A stretch of 64,000 nucleotides of DNA from Lottia gigantea (lineage: Eukaryota; Mollusca; Gastropoda; Lottiidae), in the NCBI RefSeq assembly GCF_000327385.1, contig NW_008708797.1, positions 1,220,024 to 1,284,023 of the forward strand, given 5' to 3'. Below are positions 1 to 9,361 of the stretch, one piece after another. Within the stretch, counting starts at the first letter, position 1. The number at the start of each line of letters is the position of its first letter. A model generated the notes under the pieces. It saw only the letters and a list, made by a program, of their open reading frames with translations. It ran no database searches and was not told the DNA's origin. Made by a program: the position numbers and the translations under genes.

Positions 1-1
1 T

Positions 2-88
2 ATACCAGATGATGTTCCTAGTGATGGTAGTGAAATAATACAATCACTACAACTTTCACATGATCCAGCTTTCTTAAAATATACTTAA
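2..88 (+). CDS. C-terminal end of an unidentified coding exon (partial)
   Basis: The first bases read open in one frame for 28 codons and end at TAA (86-88). The peptide is acidic and serine-rich (starts IPDDVPSDGSEII, ends DPAFLKYT). The AT-rich non-coding DNA directly after the stop contrasts with it, which supports a real exon end. It lies upstream of, and on the same strand as, the zinc-finger terminal exons, so it could be the tail of another isoform or of the shared part of that gene, or the end of a different gene. No domain is visible and the 5' part lies outside the window. A possible poly(A) signal AATAAA is at 1022-1027. Confidence 0.35.
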   Translation: MPDDVPSDGSEIIQSLQLSHDPAFLKYT

Positions 89-360
89 AATATACTTAAA
101 TATACTTGAAATATACTTGAAATATACTTAATGAAATGTAAAGATAAAAATTCTTGATGAAAAATAAGATATTAGGAAGTTTTTAAAGACAGAGAGATAT
201 TATATAAGACATATTTTTATCCAAAAAGCTTTATAAAAGATGTTTTTTAAAGATATACCTCCTCTTATGATGACCGAAAAATTTAAATCTTAAAACCTGG
301 ATAAAATGAGTCTTTGTTCATCAGTGGATTTACTTTGTGTCATAATTATAGTACAGAATC

Positions 361-690
361 CATCTTTAATCCAAAAACTAAGTAATAATTCATTAAACTA
401 TCTAATAAATCATTAAATCAACTAATAATTCATTAAACTATCTAATAATTCATTAAACTATCTAATAATTCATTAAACTATCTAATAATTCATTAATTCA
501 TTAAACTATCTAATAATTCATTAAACTAAGTAACAATTCATTAAACTAAGTAACAATTCATTAACAATTCATTAAACTAAGTAATAATTCATTAAACTAA
601 GTAATAAATCATTAAACGAAGTAACTGTTCATTAAACTAAGTAATAAATCATTAAACTAAGTAATAATTGATTTAAACTAGGTAATTTTT
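361..690. repeat. AT-rich short-period minisatellite
   Basis: About 330 bp built of variants of CTAATAATTCATTAAA, with periods of roughly 16-20 bp and some longer irregular units. Two sequence flavours follow each other: an 'aactatc' type on the left and an 'aactaagt' type on the right. No reading frame is kept open. Confidence 0.85.
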
Positions 691-1362
691 AAACATGCTT
701 AGAAGCAATAATTACTTAGTTTAATGGATACATATATATGTCTTATATAGAGATTCTATTCTTCAGTCATGTTATCTGGTAAGTTCAACTGATGAATACA
801 TACCCGTCTTCATTAGCCCACATGGTGCAGAAAAGTAGGACGTAAAACTCCATTCATTTCATTTGATGAATACAAACACTTGTTGACCAAGTTTGAGACA
901 TTAAACTTTATGTCCATTCTAAGAGGTGGTATCCTTTGTAGTAAAACTTTTCATGTGGATGTTGTGATTCTGTGGACATGATTTGCTTGTACATGTATAT
1001 AGCATGATATAGTGGTTTTCTAATAAAGATTTTCATACAAACTTGATGTTTTCATTTCATAGAGTTTCATGTTATGAATACAAAGCAATCACTCAAGTGA
1101 ATCAAGTAAAAGGCGAGTTATCAATAAATAGGCATTAATTTTGCTAACCATACTGCGAAGAACATATTGTGAATGATAAAAATTTTCTGAAATGTTAAAA
1201 AGCATCATTTAATTATTTCACTAGAGAAAATTGAAATTATACTATGCTTCCCTTTCCTCATGCACTTTTATTGTTGCATGTTCATACCATTACTAGAAAC
1301 TGTGTATGCCAAGGGCAATATATGTTTAATATGATCTGAATGAATTATGCTGTATTTTGTAG
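691..1362. other. Spacer upstream of zinc-finger exon A, with an interspersed repeat copy
   Basis: No coding signal on either strand. Roughly 760-875 matches, in reverse orientation, the interspersed repeat seen at 17,735 and 25,195 (shared core GAATGGAGTTTTACNTCCT, followed by a 'TTCTGCAC' and a 'GGGCTAATGAAGAC' block). AATAAA at 1022-1027 could serve the exon that ends at 88. Confidence 0.5.
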
Positions 1363-1575
1363 GTGATGAAAGATGATTCCAGACATGTATGCCCAACATG
1401 TTATAAATCATTTAAGTGGAAATGTCACATGGATAGACATATTAGGAGTACACACATGCATTTTAGATATATGTGCGAATTATGTGATAAGATATTCACT
1501 CGTCAAGATTCATTGTCTTATCATATACGAAGTCAGCATTGTGACCATACGTCTCAAATACAACCAACTGATTAG
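1363..1575 (+). CDS. Alternative terminal exon A, two C2H2 zinc fingers (lola-like)
   Basis: The exon follows a 3' splice site (TTTTGTAG, AG at 1361-1362) and is open in phase 0 for 70 codons to TAG. It encodes two C2H2 fingers: CPTC...HIRSTH and CELC...HIRSQH, joined by a short linker (MHFRYM) that is not the TGEKP type. There is no start codon of its own: the first codon is GTG directly after the acceptor. The layout is that of Drosophila lola, where a common BTB-coding 5' part is spliced to one of many 3' exons, each giving a different DNA-binding end. The shared part is not in the window, so BTB is an inference. Exons B, C and the decayed D share strand, phase and finger layout. Confidence 0.8.
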   Translation: MMKDDSRHVCPTCYKSFKWKCHMDRHIRSTHMHFRYMCELCDKIFTRQDSLSYHIRSQHCDHTSQIQPTD

Positions 1576-1679
1576 ATGGAAAATATAGAATTTTAAATTT
1601 AATTTTTTAAATGTATATTTGTCAAGTGAACACCTGATTTGACTGAATTCATGTTTTGTCCTTTTTATACAACTATCTG

Positions 1680-3690
1680 ATTAAACTGTAACATATAGAC
1701 TCGTATCTTTTATATAACCAATTGATTAAAATGTAGCATGAAACTTCTTACCTTTTATACATCCAACTGATAAGACAGTAGAACAAGACCTTTTATACAA
1801 CCAACTAATTAGTAGAACAAGACCTTTTACACAACCAACTAATTAGACTGTAGCATAAGACTTGTCACCTTTTATAGGCTACAACCAACCTATTAGTAGA
1901 ACAAGACCTTTTATACAACCAACTAATTAGACTGTAGCATAAGACTTGTCACCTTTTATAGGCTACAACCAACTAATTAGTAGAACAAGACCTTTTATAC
2001 AACCAACTAATTAGGCTGTAGCATAAGACATGTCACCTTTTATAGGCTACAACCAAACTATTAGTAGAACAAGACCTTTTATACAACCAACTAATTAGGC
2101 TATAGCATAAGACTTGTCACCTTTTATAGGCTACAACCAACCTATTAGTAGAACAAGACCTTTTATACAACCAACTGATTAGACTGTAACATATAGACTT
2201 GTCACCTTTTATAGGCTACAACGAACTAATTACTAGAACAAGACCTTTTATACAACCAACTGATAAGACTGTAGCATAAGACTTGTCACCTTTTATAGGC
2301 TACAACCAACCTATTAGTAGAACAAGACCTTTTATACAACCAACTGATAAGACTGTAGCATAAGACTTCTCACCTTTTATAGGCTACAATCAACTAATTA
2401 GTAGAACAAGACCTTTTATACAACCAACTAATAAGACTGTGGCATAAGACTTGTCACCTTTTATAGGCTACAACCAACCTATTAATAGAACAAGACCTTT
2501 AATACAACCAACTGATAAGACTGTAGCATAAGACTTGTCACCTTTTATAGGCTACAACCAACTAATTAGTAGAAGAAGACCTTTTATACAACCAACTAAT
2601 TAGGCTATAGCATAAGACTTGTCACCTTTTATAGGCTACAACCAACCTATAAGTAGAAGAAGAACTTTTATACAACCAACTGATTAGACTGTAACATATA
2701 GACTTGTCACCTTTTATAGGCTACAACCAACTAATTAGTAGAACAAGACCTTTTATACAACCAACTAATTAGACTGTAGCATAAGACTTGTTACCTTTTA
2801 TAAGCTACAACCAACCTATTAGTAGAACAAGACCTTTTATACAACCAACTGATAAGACTGTAGCATAAGACTTGTCACCTTTTATAGGCTACAACCAACA
2901 TATTAGTAGAACAAGACCTTTTATACAACCAACTGATAAGACTGTAGCATAAAACTTCTCACCTTTTATAGGCTACAACCAACTAATTAGTAGAACAAGA
3001 CCTTTTATACAACCAACTGATTAGACTGTAGCATAAGACTTGTCACCTTTTATAGGCTACAACCAACCTATTAGTAGAACAAGACCTTTTATACAACCAA
3101 CTAATTAGGCAGTAGCATAAGACTTGTCACCTTTTATAGGCTACAACCAACCTATTAGTAGAACAAGACCTTTTATACAACCAACTGATCAGGCTGTAGC
3201 ATAAGACTTGTCACCTTTTATAGGCTACAACCAACCTATTAGTAGAACAAGACCTTTTATACAACCAACTAATCAGGCTGTAGCATAAGACTTGTCACCT
3301 TTTTAGGCTACAACCAACCTATTAGTAGAACAAGACCTTTTATACAACCAACTAATCAGGCTGTAACATAAGACTTGTCACCTTTTTAGGCTACAACCAA
3401 CCTATTAGTAGAACAAGTTCTTTTATACAACCGATTAGACTGTAGCATAAGACTTTTCATCATTTATAGGCTACAACCAACTGATTAGACAGTGGTGTAA
3501 GACTTGTCACCTTTTATAGGCTACAACCAACTGATGAGACAGTAGCATAAGAGTTGTCACGTTTTATACAATCATCTGATTAGACAGTAGATTAAGAGTT
3601 GTTAATTTTTTATACAACCATCTGATTAAACTGTAACATATATCACTATGTCACCTTTTATACAACCATTTGATAAAACTGTAACATATA
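1680..3690. repeat. 84-bp dimeric minisatellite (about 20 copies) with monomer flanks
   Basis: The central units are about 84 bp, made of a ~45-bp half (CCTTTTATACAACCAACTAA...) and a ~39-bp half (CCTTTTATAGGCTACAACCA...). Both halves descend from one ~42-45-bp monomer. Plain monomers occur at both edges (about 1680-1790 and 3430-3680) while the middle is uniformly dimeric. The monomer resembles sequence around the stop of exon A (CAAATACAACCAACTGATTAG), so the array may have grown from the 3' end of that exon. Non-coding. Confidence 0.9.
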
Positions 3691-3871
3691 GATATGGGTT
3701 GCAATTTATGAATCAGTGAGTTTTGATAGTGTTTTAATTTTAAGTTCTGTATTAATCAAATATTAATTATTAGTATCTGCATTTTCATTTAGCAATATAC
3801 GAGGATGAAGGAACGCGTAGTATCTGAGGAAAATCGTGATTTTACTAATGATGCTTTTCTTTTAATTTTAG

Positions 3872-4087
3872 GTTGAAGAAAGGGTTTTCTGCGATTTTTG
3901 TAACAAATCTTTTTCTACTAAGTTCAATCTCAACAGGCATATTCGCAGTTCGCATCTGAAAGATAAATCTATGTGCCCAGTATGTAAAAAGGTGTTTTCA
4001 AGACGAGATGTTTTAGCTGTCCATGTTAAAAATCACCACAAAGATTTGTTACCGTCTAATGACCAAGAGTTCCTTCCCTGGGTGTAA
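3872..4087 (+). CDS. Alternative terminal exon B, two C2H2 zinc fingers (lola-like)
   Basis: The acceptor is TTTAATTTTAG (AG 3870-3871). After it 71 codons are open in phase 0 to TAA (4085-4087). The peptide starts VEERVFCDFC. Finger 1 is CDFC...HIRSSH and finger 2 is CPVC...HVKNHH, with linker LKDKSM. Both fingers keep the F and L core positions, so both should bind zinc. The tail is LLPSNDQEFLPWV. No in-frame ATG precedes the fingers, which fits a spliced 3' exon, not an independent gene. A foldback element begins about 45 bp after the stop, so the 3' UTR is either very short or runs into the element; I see no AATAAA between stop and element. Confidence 0.8.
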   Translation, partial: VEERVFCDFCNKSFSTKFNLNRHIRSSHLKDKSMCPVCKKVFSRRDVLAVHVKNHHKDLLPSNDQEFLPWV

Positions 4088-4132
4088 CGAGAAATAACGT
4101 CAGGATCATGATTGGGCAGATATATTGGTAAT

Positions 4133-5402
4133 AGTCCGTGGGCTGGAGGAGCTCACCTGACACCACCCCTACCACAGACCGAAACTATATTTATCTGAAA
4201 CCTCAAAATGTATTTGTTCAGAATATTCATGTTAACATTGGATAAATTGGGACTCACTAACAAATATTTCACATCGAAGGTAGGTACTAGGGTATAACAT
4301 TTGGAGACCCAATTTAGCAACTGATGAATGAAAAATATGCAAAACTTTTTTCAGAACTAACCAATTTGATAATTAATTGAATCGTTTTTCTCGATATTTG
4401 ATAAGCATCAATTTGTGATTGACTTCATTATTCACGTAAGCGTCATTTTTTGCCCAAACAATCAGATTTTTGAGGCAATCTGAAATGACTGCATGTTTTT
4501 TAATTATATATTCAGATTGATAACAAATTGAAAAACATCATGAATTAGTCTTATTTTAACCCCCCAAAATGAATTTTATCTCATCAGAAAAACCTTTAAA
4601 ATTTGTTTAATTGATACTATTATGACGTCACTATAATTAACGTCAAAGCAGGGATGACGTGAAATTCGTTGAGTATTTTAGTTCCAATTCGGTCTTACTA
4701 ATATTTAATATAATACCTTAAAAATATAAGCAGATATTTCATATTTGGGTATGATTTTAACCTTGTTTCAAATTAAATATTTTGGTTTCCATAGCAACAG
4801 CCACACCTTTAGCTTGCAATGTAAATTTGTATTTGCAATGTATCTTGCAAATTGTTCATGACAAGAAATTTTTTTATTGGAGCATTAATTCTTTTACAAA
4901 CATATGATTCCATGACAAACAATTTAGGTTATTCAATGGGTTGTTTATTAAAATGGGGAACTGGGCCTGAACATCTGATGAAGTTGTTGCAAACCAAATA
5001 TCTAAGCAGAGGGTGATGCGTACAAATAGATATATCCCAACACTATCCTATATAGGCTCTGGTAAAACGGTTCAAATATTTATCAAATTGGTTAATTCTG
5101 AACATTTTTTTGCATATTTTTCATTCATTAGTCGCTAAATTGGGTCTCCAAATTTTATACCCTAGTACCTACCTTCGATGTGAATTTTGTTTTAGTGAGT
5201 CCCAATTGATCCGATGTTAAATTGGGTCTCAAAATTTTATACCCTAGTACCTACCTTCGATGTGAATTTTTAGTGAGTCCCAATTTATCATGTATATTCT
5301 GAAAGAAGATATTTTGAGGTTTCAGAGAAATATAATTTCGGTCTGTAGTGGGGTGGTGCCAGGTGAGCTCCTCCAGCTCACGGATTATAAGGGAACGGAC
5401 TA
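4133..5402. mobile_element. Non-autonomous foldback element with long inverted arms
   Basis: The left arm (about 4133-4385) and right arm (about 5085-5402) are inverted copies. Both carry the block GGAGGAGCTCACCTG, then an ACCGAAA-TATATTT stretch, then TCACATCGAAGGTAGGTACT, then a shared end near AACCAATTTGATAA. The right arm holds an extra internal duplication of a ~65-bp block, so TTCGATGTGAATTTT occurs twice there. The ~700-bp centre is AT-rich and shows no transposase. The element sits between zinc-finger exons B and C. I could not fix the outer ends to the base or find a clear target-site duplication. The superfamily is unknown. Confidence 0.7.
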
Positions 5403-5610
5403 GGTTATGACTGACAAACTTCTTCATTTATAACATAGGTTTACGTTTATCATCAAATGATCCTTTGTTCAAATTGTTCAATTAACTCTAGTCCGAAACA
5501 TCTGACTCTATTCCAGTCCCTGATGGAAAATTTGACAGTTATCGACTGCAGTAAAGTCAGAAAAATACACCCTATTTAATGGGGATTTTCCACACCTACA
5601 AAGATGCGTT

Positions 5611-6453
5611 TTTATACGCCCACATTATAATGTGGTCGTATATTGTCGTCACCCCTGTCCGTCCGTCCACAATTAGCTACAGTCAACAGTTTTTATTTGA
5701 TTTTAATGAAATTTGGTGTGATAATTTATATTCATGAGATCTTGGTCAAGTTCGAATTTGATCTTTCGATTAACGGTTTTTTAGTTATTGCCCTTGACTA
5801 AGGAAAACGCGTCAAAATTTGTTTGTAAACACAATAGAGACTGCAGTTTTCATTCGATTTAAATGAAATATGGTGTAATCATTTATAATGATGAGATCTT
5901 GGACAAGTTCAAATTTGACGATTTTTCGATCAAGGGAATTTGAGTAATTGCCCTTGACTTAGTAAAAACGCATCATTGTTGGCTTGTGAACGCGATAGAG
6001 GCGACAGTTTATGTCAAAATTGTATTAAATTTTGTGTGTTTGTTTAAATGAACAATATCTTAGACAAATTAGATTTTGGTTCGACTTGACCGCCCTTGAT
6101 ATACTGAAAATGTATCAAGGAAGTGGACGTATCTTGCAACCACTTGTTTCCTGATAAGTTCGAATTTGACTATCTTTCGACGAACGGTTTTTGAGTTATT
6201 GCCTTAACCTTATGAAAAACGCGTCAAAATTTGTTTGTGAACACAATAGAGACTACAGTTTTCATTCGATTTAAATGAAATTTGGTGTGAATATTTATAA
6301 TGATGTCAGAATTTGTTTAAATTTTGTTTTTTTGATTAAATCAACAATATCTTTGACAATTTAGATTTTTGGTACGATTTGATAGTTTGGCGACTGCCCT
6401 TGATATACTGAAAATTTATCAGGGTAGTGGTTGTATCTTACTAGGCAACCACT
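5611..6453. mobile_element. Hairpin-ended non-autonomous repeat element
   Basis: It opens with a strong hairpin (5614-5641; perfect inner palindrome CCACATTATAATGTGG flanked by ATACG/CGTAT), then TATTGTCGTCACCCC and a GTCCGTCCGTCC stretch. The body has repeated segments: three copies of a 'TTCGA..AACGG..TTGAGTTATTGCC' block and two of a 'CCCTTGATATACTGAAAAT' block about 305 bp apart. The right end has an inverted GTGGTTG...CAACCAC pair near 6,428-6,450. No protein is encoded. The same end sequence, in the other orientation, closes the element at 33.9 kb. Such hairpin plus internal-repeat layouts occur in Helitron-like and 'pearl' elements of molluscs; assignment is an inference. Confidence 0.6.
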
Positions 6454-6544
6454 CGTTAATATAATCACAACGTTACGTATCCGTACATAATTGTTACGTT
6501 ATTCTATTGTCTTCAAGTAATTATGTATTATATTTATTCTGCAG

Positions 6545-6742
6545 ATAAATTTTCATATGGATGGTAAATATATATGCATGGTCTGTGGTTGTGGTCATTC
6601 TACAAAGGAAAGCTTAAAACGACATTTCCAGTCATCACATATGCAGAGACGATTTCCATGTCAGTTTTGTGAGAAGGAATTTACAAGGAAATTAAATTTA
6701 AAACACCATACTGATAAATACCATTCACCTGTCATCCAGTAA
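6545..6742 (+). CDS. Alternative terminal exon C, two C2H2 zinc fingers (lola-like)
   Basis: The acceptor is TATTCTGCAG (AG 6543-6544). Phase 0 is open for 65 codons to TAA (6740-6742), starting INFHMDGKYICMVC. Finger 1 is CMVC...HFQSSH, with C-G-C-G-H where most fingers have an aromatic, so its core is slightly unusual. Finger 2 is CQFC...HTDKYH. The linker is MQRRFP. An internal ATG (6557) precedes the fingers, but the same acceptor phase and layout as exons A and B argue for a spliced 3' exon. A poly(A) signal follows at 6858-6863, making this the exon with the clearest complete 3' end. Confidence 0.8.
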   Translation: MNFHMDGKYICMVCGCGHSTKESLKRHFQSSHMQRRFPCQFCEKEFTRKLNLKHHTDKYHSPVIQ

Positions 6743-6857
6743 TGTAATTTGCTCTTTAATATTTTTGTGTGTGATTATTAGCCAATTTTGGAATGTTGGA
6801 CTGTAAAATTTGTTATCTGTCTTGTTATATCGTTCCGCGCTGTAATTGTTATCTGTC

Positions 6858-6863
6858 AATAAA
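6858..6863 (+). promoter_or_regulatory. Poly(A) signal AATAAA for zinc-finger exon C
   Basis: A canonical AATAAA lies about 115 bp after the stop of exon C, followed by T-rich and GT-rich sequence (TTTTTATCTGTATGTTAATGTTTTGG), as expected for a cleavage site. Confidence 0.55.
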
Positions 6864-7181
6864 TATTGATTTTTATCTGTATGTTAATGTTTTGGCATTT
6901 ATGTTTAATGATGATTTTTTCAAATATAAACAGTAGGCCTATAAGTTATCTGTTTATGATACTACTATTGAGTTGCTATTTGGGTATAAAATGTCATCTG
7001 TTTACTATTATCTTTCTCGGTTATTGTAGTATTGGTTGTTAAATATCGACTAATATTTGAGGTTACATGGATACTGTTATCCGTTTGCATTATTGAATAT
7101 TTCTGCTATCTGTGTACATCTTTTAGGTTTTAATGATATAATTTTATATATTGATATCTGAATAATGTTTGTATTTTGTAG

Positions 7182-7376
7182 ATTAACCAGAAGTCAGTTT
7201 GGAGGTGTGAACTGTGTGAAATGTTTATCAAACCAAAGGTGGTCTCACAGAGCACGTAAAACATACATACTGTTCCTGTTTGTCCGGTCTGTTGACACAC
7301 AATTTCCCGTAAACATCGCCTCGTAAATCACATCAAAAAATACTACAGTCAAGTTGTAGCTAACATTATCAACTAA
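7182..7376 (+). pseudogene. Decayed fourth zinc-finger terminal exon (D)
   Basis: After a good acceptor (ATTTTGTAG, AG 7180-7181) the frame in phase 0 reads INQKSVWRCELCEMFIKPK, the start of a C2H2 finger laid out as in exons A-C. A small indel after IKPK then shifts the frame. The remainder of finger 1 (GLTEHVKHTY) and of finger 2 (VCPVC, then TISRKHRLVNHIKKYY) can be read only by changing frame, and one TGA falls inside finger 2. This is a once functional host exon that no longer encodes two whole fingers. It shows that the exon set gains and loses members. It is the last member seen on the right. Confidence 0.75.
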
Positions 7377-7639
7377 TCGTTTAATAATATTGTACAGCCA
7401 ATAGAGAAATAGCTCCTATTGCAATTTCCAAAAAATGTCCTTTTATAATATACGTTATCAACCTACGTCTTGTCCCATAAAAAGCTCTATAAGCTGTGAT
7501 GTTTTAGTCTCTACAGGTCGCAGGATACATCCATTCCCCCTTTAATGCAAGAGGTTGTAGTGTATTCTAAATTTCTATAAGTCTGTGGTTCTTCCAAGTC
7601 CATTTAAAATAAACATAACGTTTTATGAATAAATCATTT
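7377..7639. other. Short spacer before the zinc-finger satellite
   Basis: No gene or clear repeat is visible; AT-rich sequence with scattered stops in all frames. Confidence 0.5.
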
Positions 7640-9215
7640 GCCACAAATTAATAAGGTTTCTCTCCCGTCAGTTACTATAGAATACTGATATTAAATGATT
7701 TACCTCAAACATCACTTTAATAACGTTTCTCTTGCCAGTAATGTACTGTAGGATCATTGTTCTGACATTAAATGATTTACCTCAAACATCATTATGATAA
7801 GGTTTCTCTCTTCGACTCTTATCAGTAACTTGCCGTGTAATGTATAATCAATATACTGATATTAAATGATTTACCACAAGCATCATAATGATAAAGTTTC
7901 TCTCCTGTCAGTAACTTGCCATGTACTGTAGAATCGTTATACTGATATTAAATGATTTACCACAAGCATCATAATGATAAGGTTTCTCTCCTGTCAGTAA
8001 CTTGCCGATTACTGTAGAATCATTATACTGATATTCAATGATTTACCACTAACATCACAATGATAAGGTTTCTCTCCTGTTAGTAACTTGGTGAGTATTA
8101 TACAATCATTATACTGATATTAAATAATCACAATTATAAGGTTTCTCTCCTGTCAGTAACTTGCCATGTACTGTAGAATCATTATACTGATGTTAAATGA
8201 TTTACCACTAACATCACAATGATAAGGTTTCTCTCCTGTTAGTAACTTGCCATGTACTGTAGAATCATTATACTGATATTAAATGATTTACCACAAGCAT
8301 CACATGATAAGGTTTCTTTCCTGTCAGTAACTTGCCGATTACTGTAGAATCATTATACTGATATTAAATGATTTACCACAAGCATCACAGTGATAAGGTT
8401 TCTTTCCTGTCAGTAACTTGCCGATTACTGTAGAATCATTATACTGATATTAAATGATTTACCACAAGCATCACAGTGATAAGGTTTCTCTCCTGTCAGT
8501 AACTTGCCGATTACTGTAGAATCATTATACTGATATTAAATGATTTACCACTAACATCACAATGATAAGGTTTCTCTGCTGTCAGTAACTTGGTGAGTAT
8601 TATACAATCATTATACTGATATTAAATAATCAATTATAAGGTTTCTCTCCTGTTAGTAACTTGCCGATTACTGTAGAATCATTATACTGATAATAAATGA
8701 TTTACCACTAACATCACAATGATAAGGTTTCTCTCCTGTCAGTAACTTGCCGATTACTGTAGAATCATTATACTGATATTAAATGATTTACCACTAACAT
8801 CACAATGATAAGGTTTCTCTGCTGTCAGTAACTTGGTGAGTATTATACAATCATTATACTGATATTAAATAATCAATTATAAGGTTTCTCTCCTGTTAGT
8901 AACTTGCCGATTACTGTAGAATCATTATACTGATAATAAATGATTTACCACTAACATCACAATGATAAGGTTTCTCTCCTGTCAGTAACTTGCCGATTAC
9001 TGTAGAATCATTATACTGATATTAAATGATTTACCTCAAACATCACAATGATAAGGTTTCTCTCCTGTTAGTAACTTGCCATGTACTGTAGAATCATTAT
9101 ACTGATATTAAATGATTTACCACTAACATCACAATAAGGTTTCACTCCTGTCAGTAACGTGACATGTACTGTAGATTCATTATACTGATATTCAATTATT
9201 TATCACAATCCCCAT
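7640..9215 (-). repeat. 86-bp satellite derived from a C2H2 zinc finger (about 19 copies)
   Basis: On the minus strand most units read ACAGGAGAGAAACC and then TATCAYTGTGATGCTTGTGG, that is TGEKPYHCDACGKSF, the linker and first half of a canonical Kruppel-type finger. A finger repeat is 84 bp (28 codons) but the usual unit here is 86 bp. Between the conserved Phe codon and the first zinc-binding His codon there are 26 bases, not 24. Every full copy checked carries this +2 shift, so the array cannot encode a polyfinger protein. The second His is replaced by Leu, and some copies have Ser for the second Cys. Shortened ~72-bp copies recur in a three-unit pattern of ~241 bp near 8,560-9,040. Confidence 0.85.
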
Positions 9216-9310
9216 TTGTTTCATCTTCGTATAGACACTATAATTATACTAATATATCGTGTGGGACCCAGTCTACATTTTTACGAAGATTAAGCTTTTG
9301 ATGGTAACAC

Positions 9311-9316
9311 TTTATT
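9311..9316 (-). promoter_or_regulatory. Poly(A) signal of the homeobox gene
   Basis: AATAAA on the minus strand, about 46 bp after the stop codon of the homeobox gene; gives a short 3' UTR. Confidence 0.6.
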
Positions 9317-9361
9317 TAAATAGTAACAATAGCACTGAATATATACCGTAACAAAACAATA

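Noticed and set aside
1373-1588. Second overlapping frame on zinc-finger exon A
   Set aside because: A shadow of the zinc-finger frame with no conserved pattern.
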